Source: Rotaria socialis
Taxonomy: Eukaryota; Rotifera; Eurotatoria; Philodinida; Philodinidae
Reading direction: 5' to 3'
DNA length: 64,000 nt
Assembly: GCA_905331475.1 (NCBI GenBank)
Contig: CAJNYU010003162.1
Coordinates: forward strand, 330,204 to 394,203
Within the stretch, counting starts at the first letter, position 1. Each line of letters starts with the position of its first letter. Positions 47,355 to 60,400 of this stretch are shown piece by piece. The notes under the pieces were generated by a model that saw nothing but the letters and a program-made list of their open reading frames with translations, made no database searches and was not told where the DNA came from. The translations under genes and the position numbers were made by a program.

Positions 47355-49355
47355 ATGTGGTTCATTCTTTTCATAGCTGTATTCATAATATGCATATTTT
47401 ATCGTCCGTTAAAATTTTGGATAATCGATCCATGGCTTATTCATCGTGATTTATGGGCTCAAGGTATTCCGGGGCGTCATATTCCATTGATAGGCGAAAT
47501 ATTCAACATTCGTAAAAGTATTATTGCTGGGGATCCATTCGCACATCAAGTAAATATGGCGAAACAATTCGGCGACTACTATCATGTTTCATTTGGTCCT
47601 GTTGCTCGTTTGGATACATTTGATCCAGCCTTGATAAATGGTGTTCTTAAAACGAACGCTCGCGCTTATCATAAAGCATATATCATGCGACTAGTTCTTG
47701 GAGTACTATTAGGAAACAACAACCTGCTGATGGCCGAGGATGAGATACACGCTCAACATCGCCGATTGATAGAACCTGTATTTCAACATCAAAATCTAAA
47801 CTCCATGATATCACTCATGGTGGAAATTACATTAAATCTCACTGGAAAATGGTCATCTATGGCTACTGTTGCTGCTGACCAAAACAAGTCACTTGTTTTA
47901 GATATCCACGAAGAGATGGCAAAATTGACATTAGATATTGTTACAAGTTGCGTATTCGGTACGGAGATAATGTCTGATGAAAAAATGCACGAGATAGTTT
48001 ATCGCACTATAACAGAATCACTTGAATTGATGGAAAAACGTTTGTTTAATATGACTGCTATAATTCCAATTATCAATCGTCTTCCATTATCAAGTAAACG
48101 ACGTATTGATAAATGTATTTCAGAAGGAAAACAACATATTCGACAAATCGTCGACAACCGTAAAAAAGGATTAACTAAGTCGGCTTGTAAAGGTCTGAAT
48201 TAGTCGCCATTTTTATTATCATAAATTATTCATTCAATACTTATTGGTAGGTCCCGATTTACTTGATTTACTCTTAGCAGCTTCTGGTGAAGATAAAGCG
48301 AGTAAATTCACCAATGAAGAAGTCTACGAAGAAGCATTAACCTTTGGTGAGTATATCATGTCGGATATTTGTAGTGACAAACCAATATTTTTTTTGTTGC
48401 TACTGTGTCAAATAATTTGACTGGAAAACAAGTTAAAATCGATTTTAAGAATGATTTATATAAATTCTTTCAATGCTCACGACAGCCATTTTCTTTAAAT
48501 TTCTCTCGTGCTCTCAACGGTGGTTTGATTTAATCAATTGGCGTACACTTAATAATTAATCGAAATTGATTTTGCATCATACTTGAAATTGATTTTCATT
48601 TGTTCTATTGTAAAATTTATTAAATAAGTTCATGCGGAATAAAATGAATTCAAGCATTCGTTCGGTCATTTAGTTGCTGCTGGGCATGAAACAACATCGA
48701 CATTGATGACATGGACTTTATACAATTTGACCAACAATCCAGATGTCTACCGTCGATTGGAAGCAGAAGTAGACTCAGTACTGAATGATGATGAAGAAAT
48801 AACATCGTCGACATTGTCACTGTTGAGTTATACTGAAGCCGTATTGAAAGAAGCCTTACGAATACATCAACCGGTACCTGCAATAGTTCGTACTGCGGTT
48901 AAAGATAATACACTTGTAGCAAGTGACGGTAAACAGATCCACATCAAAAAAGGAACGGGGATTTTTCTCAATTTCTATATGCTTCATCAGTAAGATTTTT
49001 ATTACATTTGCTCGCGCGATTTTATCTTTGAAAAATAGCTCAGAAAAGTATTGGCATGAACCATTCAAATTTGATCCATCCAGATTCGATGGCAATCAAT
49101 CAGAAAAACTTATTTTCCCGTTCTCTGCAGGACCTCGATCATGTGTTGGAAAAAATTTTGCCATGTTAGAGGCAAAAATAATGTTAGCCTTGATAATTCG
49201 AAAATTTCGTTTCGAACTCGAACCAGCTCAAAAGCTTATTCCAGAGATTGTCGTCACCATGAGGTTAACTTGTTCGTTTTCTATTTTGGATTTTCTAAAG
49301 AGTTTCTATTTCTAGGCCAAAGTATGGTATGCGAATGCGAATTTATACTCGATAA
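47355..49355 (+). CDS. Cytochrome P450, microsomal (504 aa, 5 exons)
   Basis: Exons 47355-48192, 48251-48346, 48674-48989, 49039-49263 and 49316-49355 join in frame to 504 codons, the usual length of a microsomal P450. An N-terminal membrane anchor (residues 2-24, hydrophobic) is followed by a PGRHIPLIGE hinge. The I-helix oxygen-binding motif AGHETTS is at 314-320, the K-helix ExxR is in KEALRIH, and the heme loop FSAGPRSCVG carries the axial ligand Cys452. These marks suggest an intact monooxygenase working with NADPH-P450 reductase at the ER. Wording in the C-terminal half (PFSAGPRSCVGKNFAMLEAK) resembles CYP4/CYP46-like enzymes. Fatty acid, sterol or xenobiotic hydroxylation are possible; the substrate cannot be told. 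Confidence 0.9.
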
Positions 49356-49591
49356 TACTTACAACAATCAATTCAAACTTTATAAACGAAAAAGAAATCT
49401 AAATCGATCAGTTACATTCTAAATGAACCAATGAAAATATGGAACAAAAACTAAAAGATTCACCCAAGCTATCAATGAATTTCACCATAATCTTGATTCG
49501 TTTAAACGTTGACATATGCGCCTATTTTCTTTTTCCGTGAAATTTAAAACTAAGAATACCTACAGCACAGATAAAACAACTGTGAGAATTT

Positions 49592-49745
49592 GAATGGCTA
49601 CAGAAAAGTTAAAATAGCTGTACGAGAATTAAATAGCTATAGAAAAGTTAAAATAATGATAGAGTACTTTGAATAGCTTCACGAAAGATTACATAGTTAC
49701 AGGAAACTTCAAATAGCTGTGCGCAACTTTACATAATTATATATT
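49592..49745. repeat. Degenerate ~20-bp tandem repeat, TAGCT...GAAA.TTAAAA type
   Basis: About seven units of roughly 20 bp, each opening TAGCT or TAGTT and containing a GAAAA/GAAAC word and a final AAA, run in tandem with 60-80% similarity. They lie 240 bp after the P450 stop. The words resemble those of the 40636-40775 repeat. Confidence 0.6.
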
Positions 49746-51583
49746 ACATAAAAGATGTCGACTGGAATCTCACAAGAACAAAAAGTATCTCTTTTGAGAA
49801 TGAACTCGTTCAAACATTGCAACATACTTTATCATGAAAATTAATATCGGTGTCCAATTCGAATCTCAAAGTTGTTAGTGTGCCTCTTGTTTTTAGAAGA
49901 AAGTAGAACAGTAATAAAAGTAATCAATTATTACTCAAGAAAATTTGATTACATTCAAAAGTGATAACAAATTTAAAAGATAGAATTCACGAGTTATGTT
50001 TAAATCTTCATCTTAAGATGGTATCTTTTAAAAATTTGCTGTCATATATTATACAAGTCAGTTTAGAAAATAATTATAATCAAGCATTATTTTGGTTAAT
50101 TGCTCTTGGGTTATCTTATTTTTTATAAGATGTGTTTAGATTGTTTTTTTTTGTAGCTATAGTATCAAAGTGGAAAAGCAAAAATTCCGTACTCCCAAAA
50201 TCAAAGTGAAGTTCAGCGAGATCACACTTGAAGTCTACTGTACCGTATTCAACGGGTACGTCGGAAATACGAATTATCTCCTGTCTCTTCATTATATACA
50301 TGTGACATTTTTAGATAGAAAAAATGCTTCCGTGAAAGGAATTACGCTTTATTTAGATTCTTCATATCATACAATCATATCGTCTACATGAAAAAGGATA
50401 TGATTATATACGCAACTACGGCAGAGAGCTATATCTAAATAAAAATATAAGAATAACAGAAAAAATAATTATGAAAGAGGATAAGTGTATTAGTATGGTA
50501 AGAAACAATGGCGCGCTAATCATTGTTATAACAGGACGAAGGACAAAAATATGTTGATAAGGAAGTGTCATAGAGAAGGTTAAACGTTATCGAAGAACAG
50601 TTCCATCAAACATGAGATGACAGCAGATATTGAAACATATTAAGCTCGGTATAGAACATCCCAATAATACACACGTGGTGACGAGAGCGACAAAACAAGG
50701 AAAAAAACTTTATGCTACCCTTGTTAATGTAGTAATTCTTTCAATTGCTTCGCTCGAGAAGAGTAACAAAGTAAATCGGTAAGTCTAATAATTTGTACGG
50801 AAACGAAAGTATAAAATAAATGCGACAGTCCGAAATGAAAGTCAAACGAGAACAGAAATGTCTATCCTTAAAGAACAATAATAAGTCTATTCAAAGCATA
50901 ATATTTTCGATAATTATATTTTGATTTTTTATTATTTATTTTATTCTAATAAATTTTAATATTGTTATTCGTACATTCGCTGCTATTTATTTCTTATGAT
51001 TTGCTATTTATTTCTTATGATTTATGCTATTTATTTCTAGATTTTATTTAACTTTTTTAAATATATATTTATACTATATAGTATTTTATTTTCGTTTTTT
51101 TTTATTTTGAGTTTGTTTTTTATTTTTCCGTATTTTCTTGTTGTTTTGCAATGTATTGCGTGGATCTTATTTTCGAAAATTGTTGAAATAAAATGTGAAT
51201 GATTAATAAAAAAAAGCATCTACACTGTTCAGTTATAAGTCTCAGTGAAGCTGGGAATCTAATAGTGATGACTCACCCAGATAATTCATCGGTTTTCATC
51301 ACATAAGGAATTACGATGTATATACGGCGACAATACGGTGCATTTACAGTGAAGCAAACGGCACCATAAGGTCTTCTTTTTGTCGTAAATATGATCGTAA
51401 ATCATGGACCTGATTTCCGACAAAACTCGGTATGTATACGGCCCGTATTTCACCATATGAGGTTGTAGAGGTACCGTATTAGAATTATATATGATCGCAT
51501 ACGATGGTCGTATTCAATCTTCTGATTTATAAAAGTGTTAGCATTAGTGATGTAACCTACTAGCGCTAAACGAAGATTCGGGT
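49746..51583. other. Intergenic, no gene seen
   Basis: AT-rich spacer. At about 50980-51038 a ~21-bp word (TGCTATTTATTTCTTATGATT) is repeated nearly three times. No coding frame with family resemblance was found. Confidence 0.45.
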
Positions 51584-51675
51584 GCTCTTCTGGTCGAACT
51601 GGTTAGGACATTTGCCCGAATAGCGGAAGGTGTGGGTTCGAGTCCCACGAAGTTCACTTTTTCTTCGTTCTGTCA
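51584..51675 (+). mobile_element. tRNA-related SINE copy, second
   Basis: The first 72 nt (51584-51655) look like a tRNA: a weak acceptor stem (five of seven pairs), an A-box-like TGGTCGAACTGGTTAGGAC, an anticodon arm with loop CCGAATA, and a perfect T-arm (GTGGG/CCCAC) with B box GGTTCGAGTCC. As in the copy at 14750, the base before the anticodon is C. The two heads share most positions and both are followed by TCGTTCTGTC within 20 bases, so they belong to one family. The 3' limit is uncertain; pyrimidine-rich CTTTTCATTCCTTAT repeats follow. Confidence 0.6.
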
Positions 51676-52372
51676 CATAACATCAGTGGCACTGCTTGTC
51701 TCTTTCTCTCTTATATATCTCTCTTTCATTCCTTATATATCCTTTTCATTCCTTATGAATCCTTTTCATTCTATACATATTAGAGCTAACAAAATGATTT
51801 ATTTCTTCAGTGCGATTAGTTCGCGTTCTGAGGCTAGTAAATGCAGTACAGAATATGAGTTAATATTGATTCAATTCTGGAAGTTTAGATAAATTTGAGA
51901 ATATATTCATCCATGCTGATAGAATGTACTGCAATATGATACTTTCCAAAGTAATTAACGATTTTTCTCGAGGTGACATTAAATTCAGAGGCAGAGAACA
52001 TGCGTAATCACAGTGATGAATGCTAAACGAACATTTTGATTGCTAACGTGCCAGGAACTAGTGAATCCTGATACAAAATTAATTTACTGTGCACATTGAC
52101 AAAAAATTTTACAACTCTACAATGATGAGTGAAATCAATCTTACGCATAAGTATTTTTACTCGATATTTATCAACTGAGACGAAGTAAACAAGTGATTCT
52201 GTCTTCAACAGAAATAAAAGTTTCAATAACTTTGTTTAGGTTTCTCCTTCATCCAAATCTACAGTTGAACAAGAAGGCTGATATGTTAGATATCAATAGG
52301 GTTTCTGCTTTATCAGATATATCACAGTTGTGAATCAGTCCAAATGACAATAGATGGAGAACCTACACTTAT
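51676..52372. other. Intergenic, no gene seen
   Basis: AT-rich. It starts with two to three CCTTTTCATTCCTTAT-type repeats that may be the SINE tail. Nothing else was recognised. Confidence 0.4.
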
Positions 52373-52380
52373 ACCTTGAC

Positions 52381-53543
52381 TAGGCATGCACCAAAACCAA
52401 ACCTTTTGGTTTTGATGGTTTTGGTTTTGATATGGTTTTGGTTTTGAGGTTTTGGTTTTGACAATGGTTTTGGTTTCGAAGTTTTGGTTTTGACAATGGT
52501 TTTGGTTTTGAAGTTTTGGTTTTGAGGTTTTGGCTTTGAAAATGGTTTTGGTTTCGAAGTTTTGGTGATATGGTTTTGGGTTTTGGTTTTGGCAATGGTT
52601 TTGGTTTCGAAGTTTTGGTTTTGACCCAAAACCAAAACTGTACTAAAGTTAAAGCCGTCTAAAATTTCGACAGTTTTGACTCTTGTTAGTCATGATAAGA
52701 TCAGTATATCATAGAAAGTTGTTCGTCCATTTGTCTCTCTCCGAACAGTTCAGAATTGGGTGTCTGCTTTTTGTGCATGAAGCGAGTTTTTATCGCTTTT
52801 CTCATATTTACTACGATTCACACGATTGAATGAACCAGATCAGAACTCAGTTCTCTTGTAGACCCTATCGGTCAGTCGAAAATAGATGGAAGTCAATCTA
52901 TTCTCAGAAAGATGTCTCTCAATACGTATTATCATACGAGGAGTTCGAACCCGAATAGAACCTCTCCAAAAGTGGTAATTTCTCGATTAGCCAACAGCTG
53001 CTATATTCATTTCTCCGGCAAGAATGTTAGATTCCTGTTTCATGGAGTGTATCTTGCAGAGATTTCGATATATATTGGTTCTTCGCCAACTAGTAGAACA
53101 CCGGATTGATTGATTTCAGATTTGAATCAATCAACCTTGGAGATCTTAGTAAATCGTGAGAAATTCTATACCACACGTTTCACGCACAATAGACAGGTGT
53201 TTAGTTTTGGACCATTAATCTCTTAGATAACAATCTTTTCTTTTCGTTCTATAGGGCTAGAACACATTGTCTCCAGTCTGAAGACAGCAGCAGTAATCGA
53301 GAACTTGAGAGTACGGCAAGCAGACGAACAAATTTCCCTGATATACTCATCCATTCATGGCTGAGCAAAGGCTAACACCCAAACGGTTGAAAATTCTGAC
53401 ATTTTTAGTTTTAAAATATGGTTTTGGTTTTGACCCAAAACCAAAACCATTGCCAAAACCAAAACTTCAAAACCAAAACCATTGTCAAAACCAAAACTCA
53501 AAACCAAAACTTCAAAACCAGTTTTGGTTTTAGTGCATGCCTA
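52381..53543. mobile_element. hAT-type non-autonomous element with CCAAAAC arrays
   Basis: The ends TAGGCATGCACCAAAACC and, inverted, TAGGCATGCACTAAAACC are flanked by an exact 8-bp duplication ACCTTGAC (52373-52380 and 53544-53551), diagnostic of the hAT superfamily. The left ~260 bp are GGTTTTGG words and the right ~140 bp the inverse CCAAAACC words, so the two arms can pair. Such subterminal arrays are typically where hAT transposase binds. The ~760-bp middle has no transposase. Apparent Lys-Pro-rich frames in the left arm are an effect of the repeat. Confidence 0.92.
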
Positions 53544-53699
53544 ACCTTGACATCAACACAGAAATGATTACACCCACATCCACCATACAATCACAGCATA
53601 TATCAATATTTTTTTTATATGAATCATTTGATTCATACACAATTAAAATTAAAAGAAAAGAAAATTTTTACCATTATTGATGAAAACTAATTAACAAGG

Positions 53700-55105
53700 C
53701 CTGTTGACTCAGGAGCAGCTCGTCTCTATTCTTTCGAAGTTACATAAATAAAATTATCTAATAAGACATTTAATGTCGGCAACTGAAGCAATCGGATACG
53801 GTTCAGGAAAAATGCATATTAATCGATTAGTACATGTTTGAAGCAGCCCTACTACTGTTAGAGATGCATTTGATTTTGTGAAGAAAGACTAAATAGAAAA
53901 AAATCTGGAGACTCTGATGATATCGCTCGATGTAGCTAGTCTATGTATCAATGTACCGCTTCAGTATGCAATTAACTTCATTCGTGATCAAATTTACTGT
54001 AATTTGTCTAAACGTTTTCTAAATTAATCAAGAATAAGACAATGTATTCAGTACAAAAGGATATTTAATCTTGACATTTTACTTCGTGCAACCACGTCTC
54101 AAACAAATTTGACCTGTAATAACACACGATATGTTCAGTACAACGCGGTGTCCCAATGAGTGCTTCAGTAATTGATGATATCTTCATGATTTTATCTTGA
54201 AACAACATTCATGTATGATTTAACATAATTGGGTGTATGTGAATGGCATAGATATGTAGATGATACAATTGTACTCACCAACGCAATAGGAAATGTATAC
54301 GATGCATATAGTCATTCTCAATATTTTTCACACATCTCTCAAATTTACCTATGCAACTGGAAAATATTTTTCCACTTCCTCTTTCCGATGTAATTAAGTT
54401 TATTCGATCATCTGACCTACAATAATTCGAAACAACTGTTCATAGAAGATCAATATTTCTTGAATTGGCAACTAGCTAACATTCTTATTGTTGCCATACA
54501 ATATGAGAAGGCTATAGTATGATTTCGCATACACATCATTAATGTTTGAATTTCACACAGTAACAAGCATTGGTTCATAACATGATTATCTATCATCAAT
54601 GATCTACATTCTTATTGACACTGGACTAAGCACGTGTTTCAAAAATAAACAAACAAACAAATCTGAAATTTATCACTAATTGGGTACGATAAAACATCAA
54701 ATTTGTTGAAATTTCGTTCATTAGATCATTAACATTAAAAGTAAAAAACACAAATTATAAACTCATCTAATAAACTGCATCCTACTCTTGACGTGTTATT
54801 CTTCATTGAACCACCACTATCTTTACGAGCATTTTGTTTTCGAAATTGAGATTCCATTGTCAAACAGATACAATCCACAACAATGTATATTCCATTTAGT
54901 ACAAGGCCTGCGACAATTTGTACATTGGAAAAACTGGACGACAATGCATTCAACGATTCTTTTTGAAAAAGTGCATCAAAACCTGCAGTTGATCCTTAAT
55001 TTAGAAAATATCAATGCAGCATTAGTAACCACGATGAAAATAATAGCAAACACCTTGAACCAACATGACAGAGAAGACATCGGAAGTATATGGCCTCTCA
55101 AATAA
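53700..55105 (+). mobile_element. Penelope-like retroelement remains (reverse transcriptase)
   Basis: Pieces of a reverse transcriptase can be read along the + strand in changing frames: LMISLDVASLCINVPL (like the Penelope SFDVxSLFTNVPL motif A), a GVPMSASV segment, and WHRYVDDTIVL (the YVDD catalytic box). A C-terminal part at about 54788-55105 (CIFHLVQGLRQFV) is open but of uncertain identity. No GIY-YIG nuclease was recognised. Bdelloid Athena elements are Penelope-like and lack this nuclease, so an Athena-like origin is possible. Many breaks; inactive. Confidence 0.6.
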
Positions 55106-56363
55106 TCCAACCCATGACATTGGATCAACAACTAAGAAGATAAGACAGTCATAAAGACAAACTTAAATAAATTATTTTCCTAAAGAACAAAAGCAAACAT
55201 TTGAAAAGAGAAAACTTAAACTTGGGACAATTGAAAAGTCAGCTGTCCTCAAACATTAAACGGAAAGAAAAAATAAAATCAATTGGAATGGTTGGAAAAT
55301 TATTTCAGAAGATAATAAAAAATATCGATTATCAGTGCGCGAATCAGTACAAATTTTACTTTAAAAAATTTCTTCATATTGAACTGTTTGTTTCGTCTCT
55401 CTGATAAGCATTTCTATTGTGTTGAAAAGAATAAATTCTAAGAAGAACAAATTGTTATCAATATTTTTTATGATCATTCATTTTAAAACTATATTTCATA
55501 TACCTTAAAATTTAAATAGCTAGCTCTAGGTACGTTATGGGTACGCTGTATTTTTAATTTGTTGATTTGGCGATAAGAACTTTCATTTGATCCCAATATA
55601 TTCAATCTTGTTAACTTACGGATATAATTATATTTGAATTCAGAATTCGGAGTCAAATGAACGATTTTAAAGACCCCCTAGTCCTTTATTTCTTTTTGAA
55701 AAGATAGACCATTTTTTATTGTTAATTCGGATTGCAATCAAATATCGCCATTGTATACTTAGATTATTATATATTCGTCGCTTTTTTCTTTCTTTCGTAT
55801 TTATCCTCCGTCAATCATCGAAGATAATAGTTAAAAATATAAACTACACATCCATAGTGTAAAAAAAACTGCCCATTTTGTTTCTATTCTATCAAACATT
55901 TTACTTTCTTATCGCCCAAAAAGGAGTGATTTTTTTCGCTGTACTACAACGCATCTTTACATATGCATCATTTTGAGAGTAGATATAGATGCTCCATAAA
56001 AACCGCTCACCACTCACTTATAGTGATAAAAGAAAATTCTCAAAGAGTAAGTAATAACAAATCAGTATTGTACAAAGCGGAGAGTTTTCTCGTGAGAAAT
56101 CTTGCAACTTTGCCACTGCCCATGTTAACTAATTATACGTGATGTCGTCTATATCAAGTTGAGTTAGTTTCAACCCATACGTCAGCAATTTTCGAGAACC
56201 CACACGCGTAACCTACGTGTAAAAAGTCTTGATACAAATTTGTTTAATGTATTTCTGGCACGGGAGTATGATTTCTTCGCTTTTTTCTCCATCAACTTGT
56301 AGATCATTAGCGAAGCTTTAAGATAATATATAATATGTTATATCCTCGCTTTATTTTGTAGAT
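55106..56363. other. Intergenic or unrecognised flank of the next transposon
   Basis: AT-rich DNA. A frame at 55201-55404 has no family resemblance. The left end of the Tc1/mariner-like element should lie here, but no matching inverted repeat could be found by eye. Confidence 0.4.
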
Positions 56364-57420
56364 ATGACACGTTCAGAGCGAGAACATCTGCAAAAGCAGA
56401 TTGTACAACACTACATAACTGTAGCAAGGAAACAGAAAAATATTACTGCAAACCATTTTTTACAAGAGAAAATTCCTCGTCAGACTATATATAAAATTAT
56501 CAGGAAGTATGAAGATTGTGGCCATGTTGGAGACAAATCTAGATCTGGTCGTTCAAAGAAGCTATCAAGTGGACAATTAACACGATGGAAACGCTTATGT
56601 GAATCACAAGATTGGGATTTCTTTACGTCGAACAGCTCCAAAATTTAAAGTCAGTTTTAAAACAGTTGACAACCAATTGAAAACTATGGGTATACGATAT
56701 TACAAAAAAAAAACGAGCACCAAAATATACTGAAAAACAACTTCAAGAAATTCCAATTCGTGCTTGCCATTTTTATCGTGAGTTGTTAAAATATATGATT
56801 ATGAACTGGTAGTGGATGCTGAAAAATATTTTTTATTGCACAATGCATCTGTACCTACCAATCGTGGTTTCTATTCATCGGATAGACATACTACAGCTCC
56901 AGATGTTAAATTTAAAAGAACCAAGAAGTTTGAACCAAAATTACTGGTTTGAATTGTAGTGGTTGAAAATGGCATTTTGAAACCATTCTTCTCAAAACAA
57001 AAGCAGGCTGTTACTCGAAAAACGTATTTCAACAGTTGCATTAAGGCACGTTTAATGCCATTCATTGATAGTTATCACACCAAGGAAAAGGTGTTATTCT
57101 GGCCCGATTTGGCTTCAAGTCATTATGATCATAATGTCATACACTATTTGAATGATAATAAAGTAAAATTTGTACCAATCGAATGCAATCCTCAAAACTG
57201 TCCATAATCACGTCCAATAGAAACTTTATGGTCAATCATTGATGGCATGGTATACGACAATGACTGGGAAGCAAAAAACATTGATCAACTGAAAAGAAGA
57301 ATTATTGCAAAATTGAAAGAAATCGATCTGAAACTTGTACAAACTATGTTTTCAGGTATACGAACACAACTGCAAAAAATTGCTGGTAAAGGATCTTACG
57401 AAGCTTGTTCCCTCTACTGA
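56364..57420 (+). mobile_element. Tc1/mariner-superfamily transposase, broken
   Basis: The N-terminal frame (56364-56648) has a helix-turn-helix (HFLQEKIPRQTIYKIIRKY) and a GRSKKLS hook. Further parts follow in other frames: a DDDE first Asp region near 56815 (LVVDAEKYF), WPDLASSHYDHNVIHYL at about 57102 with the second Asp, and an SRPIETLWSIID stretch at about 57211 with the third acidic residue. It ends at the TGA at 57418-57420. At least three frame disruptions or stops (around 56640-56650, 56795-56815, 57205) separate the parts, so it is inactive. Terminal repeats were not identified. Confidence 0.75.
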
Positions 57421-60400
57421 AAGGAGGGTATTACGAAAAACGAGCTAAATGCGTTCGTTCCTTCGTCCGTTCAGCAGGAAAACAGATGCATAAACTTAAC
57501 AAACCGCAAATAATATCTGTAGCGATAGATTCGACGGTAATCGGGGTTGAGGTACTCTAATCTAGCGTCAGATTTTCAGAATTTATGATCCTCAACCTTT
57601 TTAATGAAAAACATAGTTTTTCGAGAAAATAGTTTTCCTTGTAAAGTTTGATCAGATGCTGTCGGGTTCGAGGGAGTCGAATCGAAGGTCAGATTTTTGA
57701 AGTTTGACCGAAAGTTTTTGACGCGGAGTCATTCGATTTTACGTGTAGTTTGTCAAAAACATTTTGTCATCGTTTTGATAAAAAAAAAGAGGGTTGCACA
57801 GAGGTCTATAGCACAGAATGAACACATGAGCGTTTTGAAAAGGTAAAACTAAGTGGCCAGCAACTGACGAGTGACTGGTATTTCGAAAGCGTTTAGGAGT
57901 ACCACAACGACGTTATTAGTGGTTATGGTCCGAAATAAATAAATAAAGTTGATCCAAATAAGGTAGCGACCGGCGCTGGATCGAATATTAAATGCTTAAT
58001 AATCTTTCATAGTTCAAGCTGGTTTATTATGCGTTAGGAGCTGTTTAGATCATCGTATTTTCGTGATAGGAATTCTTTGTCGACAAACTTTTTAAGGATA
58101 TCATTCGATGATGTTGATAGTGGTATATACGTATATATCGTATGCTTATATTGGATTTTATTACGCATCGGCTATAGGCATTTTGCGGTGACGTTGATTA
58201 TTAATTTGGCAACGGCTATTCGTGATTGGCACCCCAGAGGGGCGCCGACGAGCGGCTAGCTGCTCATCTGGATATGTCCTTGTTTCATTGCGTACGAAAA
58301 TTTTATTATTTAAGCAAACATGGTTTTGGAGAATGCTGCACTAAGGTCCTTTTCAACAAATAGTTGAACATAACTGCATGTCTATATTTTGTGTATAAAC
58401 ACTAAGTCGTTGAAGACTTTTTTCGAAGTCTTCAGTTTATACTTGATATGTCAACTGTTATTGTAGCACGAAGCATCTATTCAAACTTAACACGTAGAAT
58501 TCTAGATTCGCGCATCTACGAACGTTCGCAAACTGTGCAAGTACTCAGGAATCTTGTCTTATTCTTCTTAAAATTGTTAGTTGTTTTTTTCGTATGTAGA
58601 TGAAACTGAATTAAACTAGTCTCATAACAGTTGTTTTCGGGTTTCTTGAAAATTCTCTTTGTTTTCATCTAATAATTATATAATGAAGCGAAGCTTTCAA
58701 TCAATCATGTAGTGTTTAAAAGGATCACGTTCATCGCATATATACAACGAAACTAGTGGAGGCGGCTAACCGCGAGCGGCGCCGACGAACGACTAGCCGC
58801 TCAGTTAAAAATCTGTTGTGATTATACGACTACAGACTTTGCAAAATTATTGAATAGTTACACGTTGTCTCCATCAGAAAAGTTGAAAAAATTTTCGAAA
58901 ATGGTAAATATCTTCAAGTTCTTCCGAAGACAGGTCGTGAAATAATTGCTCAAGTCGTGTGAAAGATTTGAAATTTATATATGTCGTAAGTATCTTAATA
59001 AGTTTAGTTTTTCCTGATTGCGAGTGGATTTGATTCAAAAGATGTAAATCTTAGATTTATCTATCTGTGAACGTGTACTTGGGAATGAATATATGCATTC
59101 TAGACGGAAAACGCGCCGAAGAAAAATGAACCCAGATGGATTTGAACAAAAATGAGGATAAAGCTAACCGAAATCGAGTAAGAAAAAGTCAGTTTGATTT
59201 GATCTATGATTTACTCGTGCAGATTCATGTTAAGTATCTAGTTCATAGACCAATTTGAGTTGTAACTTTACTAAAATGGAGTATTTCAATTATAGCTCTC
59301 CTGAATAGATCTTTTGCTTCACTCCGTTATCAAGCTGATCGAAAGTTTTTGGGAGCATAGCTTGAGCTGTAGCAGATTGGATGCACTTAAATTCATTATC
59401 ACCATAAAGTATTAGTAAGTAGTAATTAAATGCCGTTTTCTTGGTGATACTGCCAAGCAAGTTTTCTATTTATGCTCGGTTATCAATCGTGTTTTCCATG
59501 AAAATCATTTCGAAGCTATGAAATGTGAAGTCTCTCAGCTAGATAGTTTTGGAAAGCTAAGTTCCACATGACTAAATCCTTTCAGTAGAGGGTTGACGAC
59601 GCTAACGTTGCGCTAACTTGTTCTTTTTGATTGTTGAAACTTTAGCACATGTACTTTTGTTTGTCATAGGGAAAAGGAAATAGAAGTTATATGTTGAAAT
59701 AAAAGACTAAAAATATTTTTGTACCAAGACTTTGTACACGTAGGTTATGTGTTGTTGCTGTGTCTTAATCGAACTGACTCGAATCATACATGACAACTGA
59801 AATAATCACCTTGGTACTCTTGTCTAGTGGGATCGCTATTCGATGACCTAAATTTTATTCACGTTTGAATAAGACAGCAACTTCGCTTGTATCCGTTTTT
59901 CTAATTTCTATACAGCATTGCTAGCGTTTCTACTAGAGGGTATATTCGAGATAATAGAGGCATCGAAACTAATCATTTCTTCACAGAATCAGATTTTGGA
60001 AGAAACTTGATTGATTTTTAGCGATTGAGCATAATATAGTACTGATTATATGTTTTCACTAGCGTAAGTGAATTTATCTTTATGATTCTCTGCATTGTCA
60101 TCAGGAAAACCTATCAAAGAGTATGGAAAGCAATTCATAAAAAAATAGCTGGGAATATTTTTTAAAAATGAAATTTGCAGAAATACTGACATATTGAATA
60201 CTGCAATAATTCTAGTCGACACCTATGAAGCAGCAGTTTCAGTGGAGAAAGTATATGATCATATAAAATAAGTTGTTAATTATTAATTCTGTTTTTAAAT
60301 CCTCATTTCGATATTGCTGTTTAAGTCGCTGGAAGAAGTGAACTATTGCACTTCATTCGAATATCTTTATTTGATATAAGAATGTATAGTAGCGTATTAA

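Noticed and set aside
51584-51655. Possible functional tRNA gene (anticodon GAA)
   Set aside because: Weak acceptor stem with two mismatches, wobble-rich anticodon stem and C before the anticodon; same SINE family.
52369-52635. Lys-Pro-Asn-rich protein frames
   Set aside because: They are the translated CCAAAAC array of the hAT element arm and are open in two frames, as expected of a repeat.
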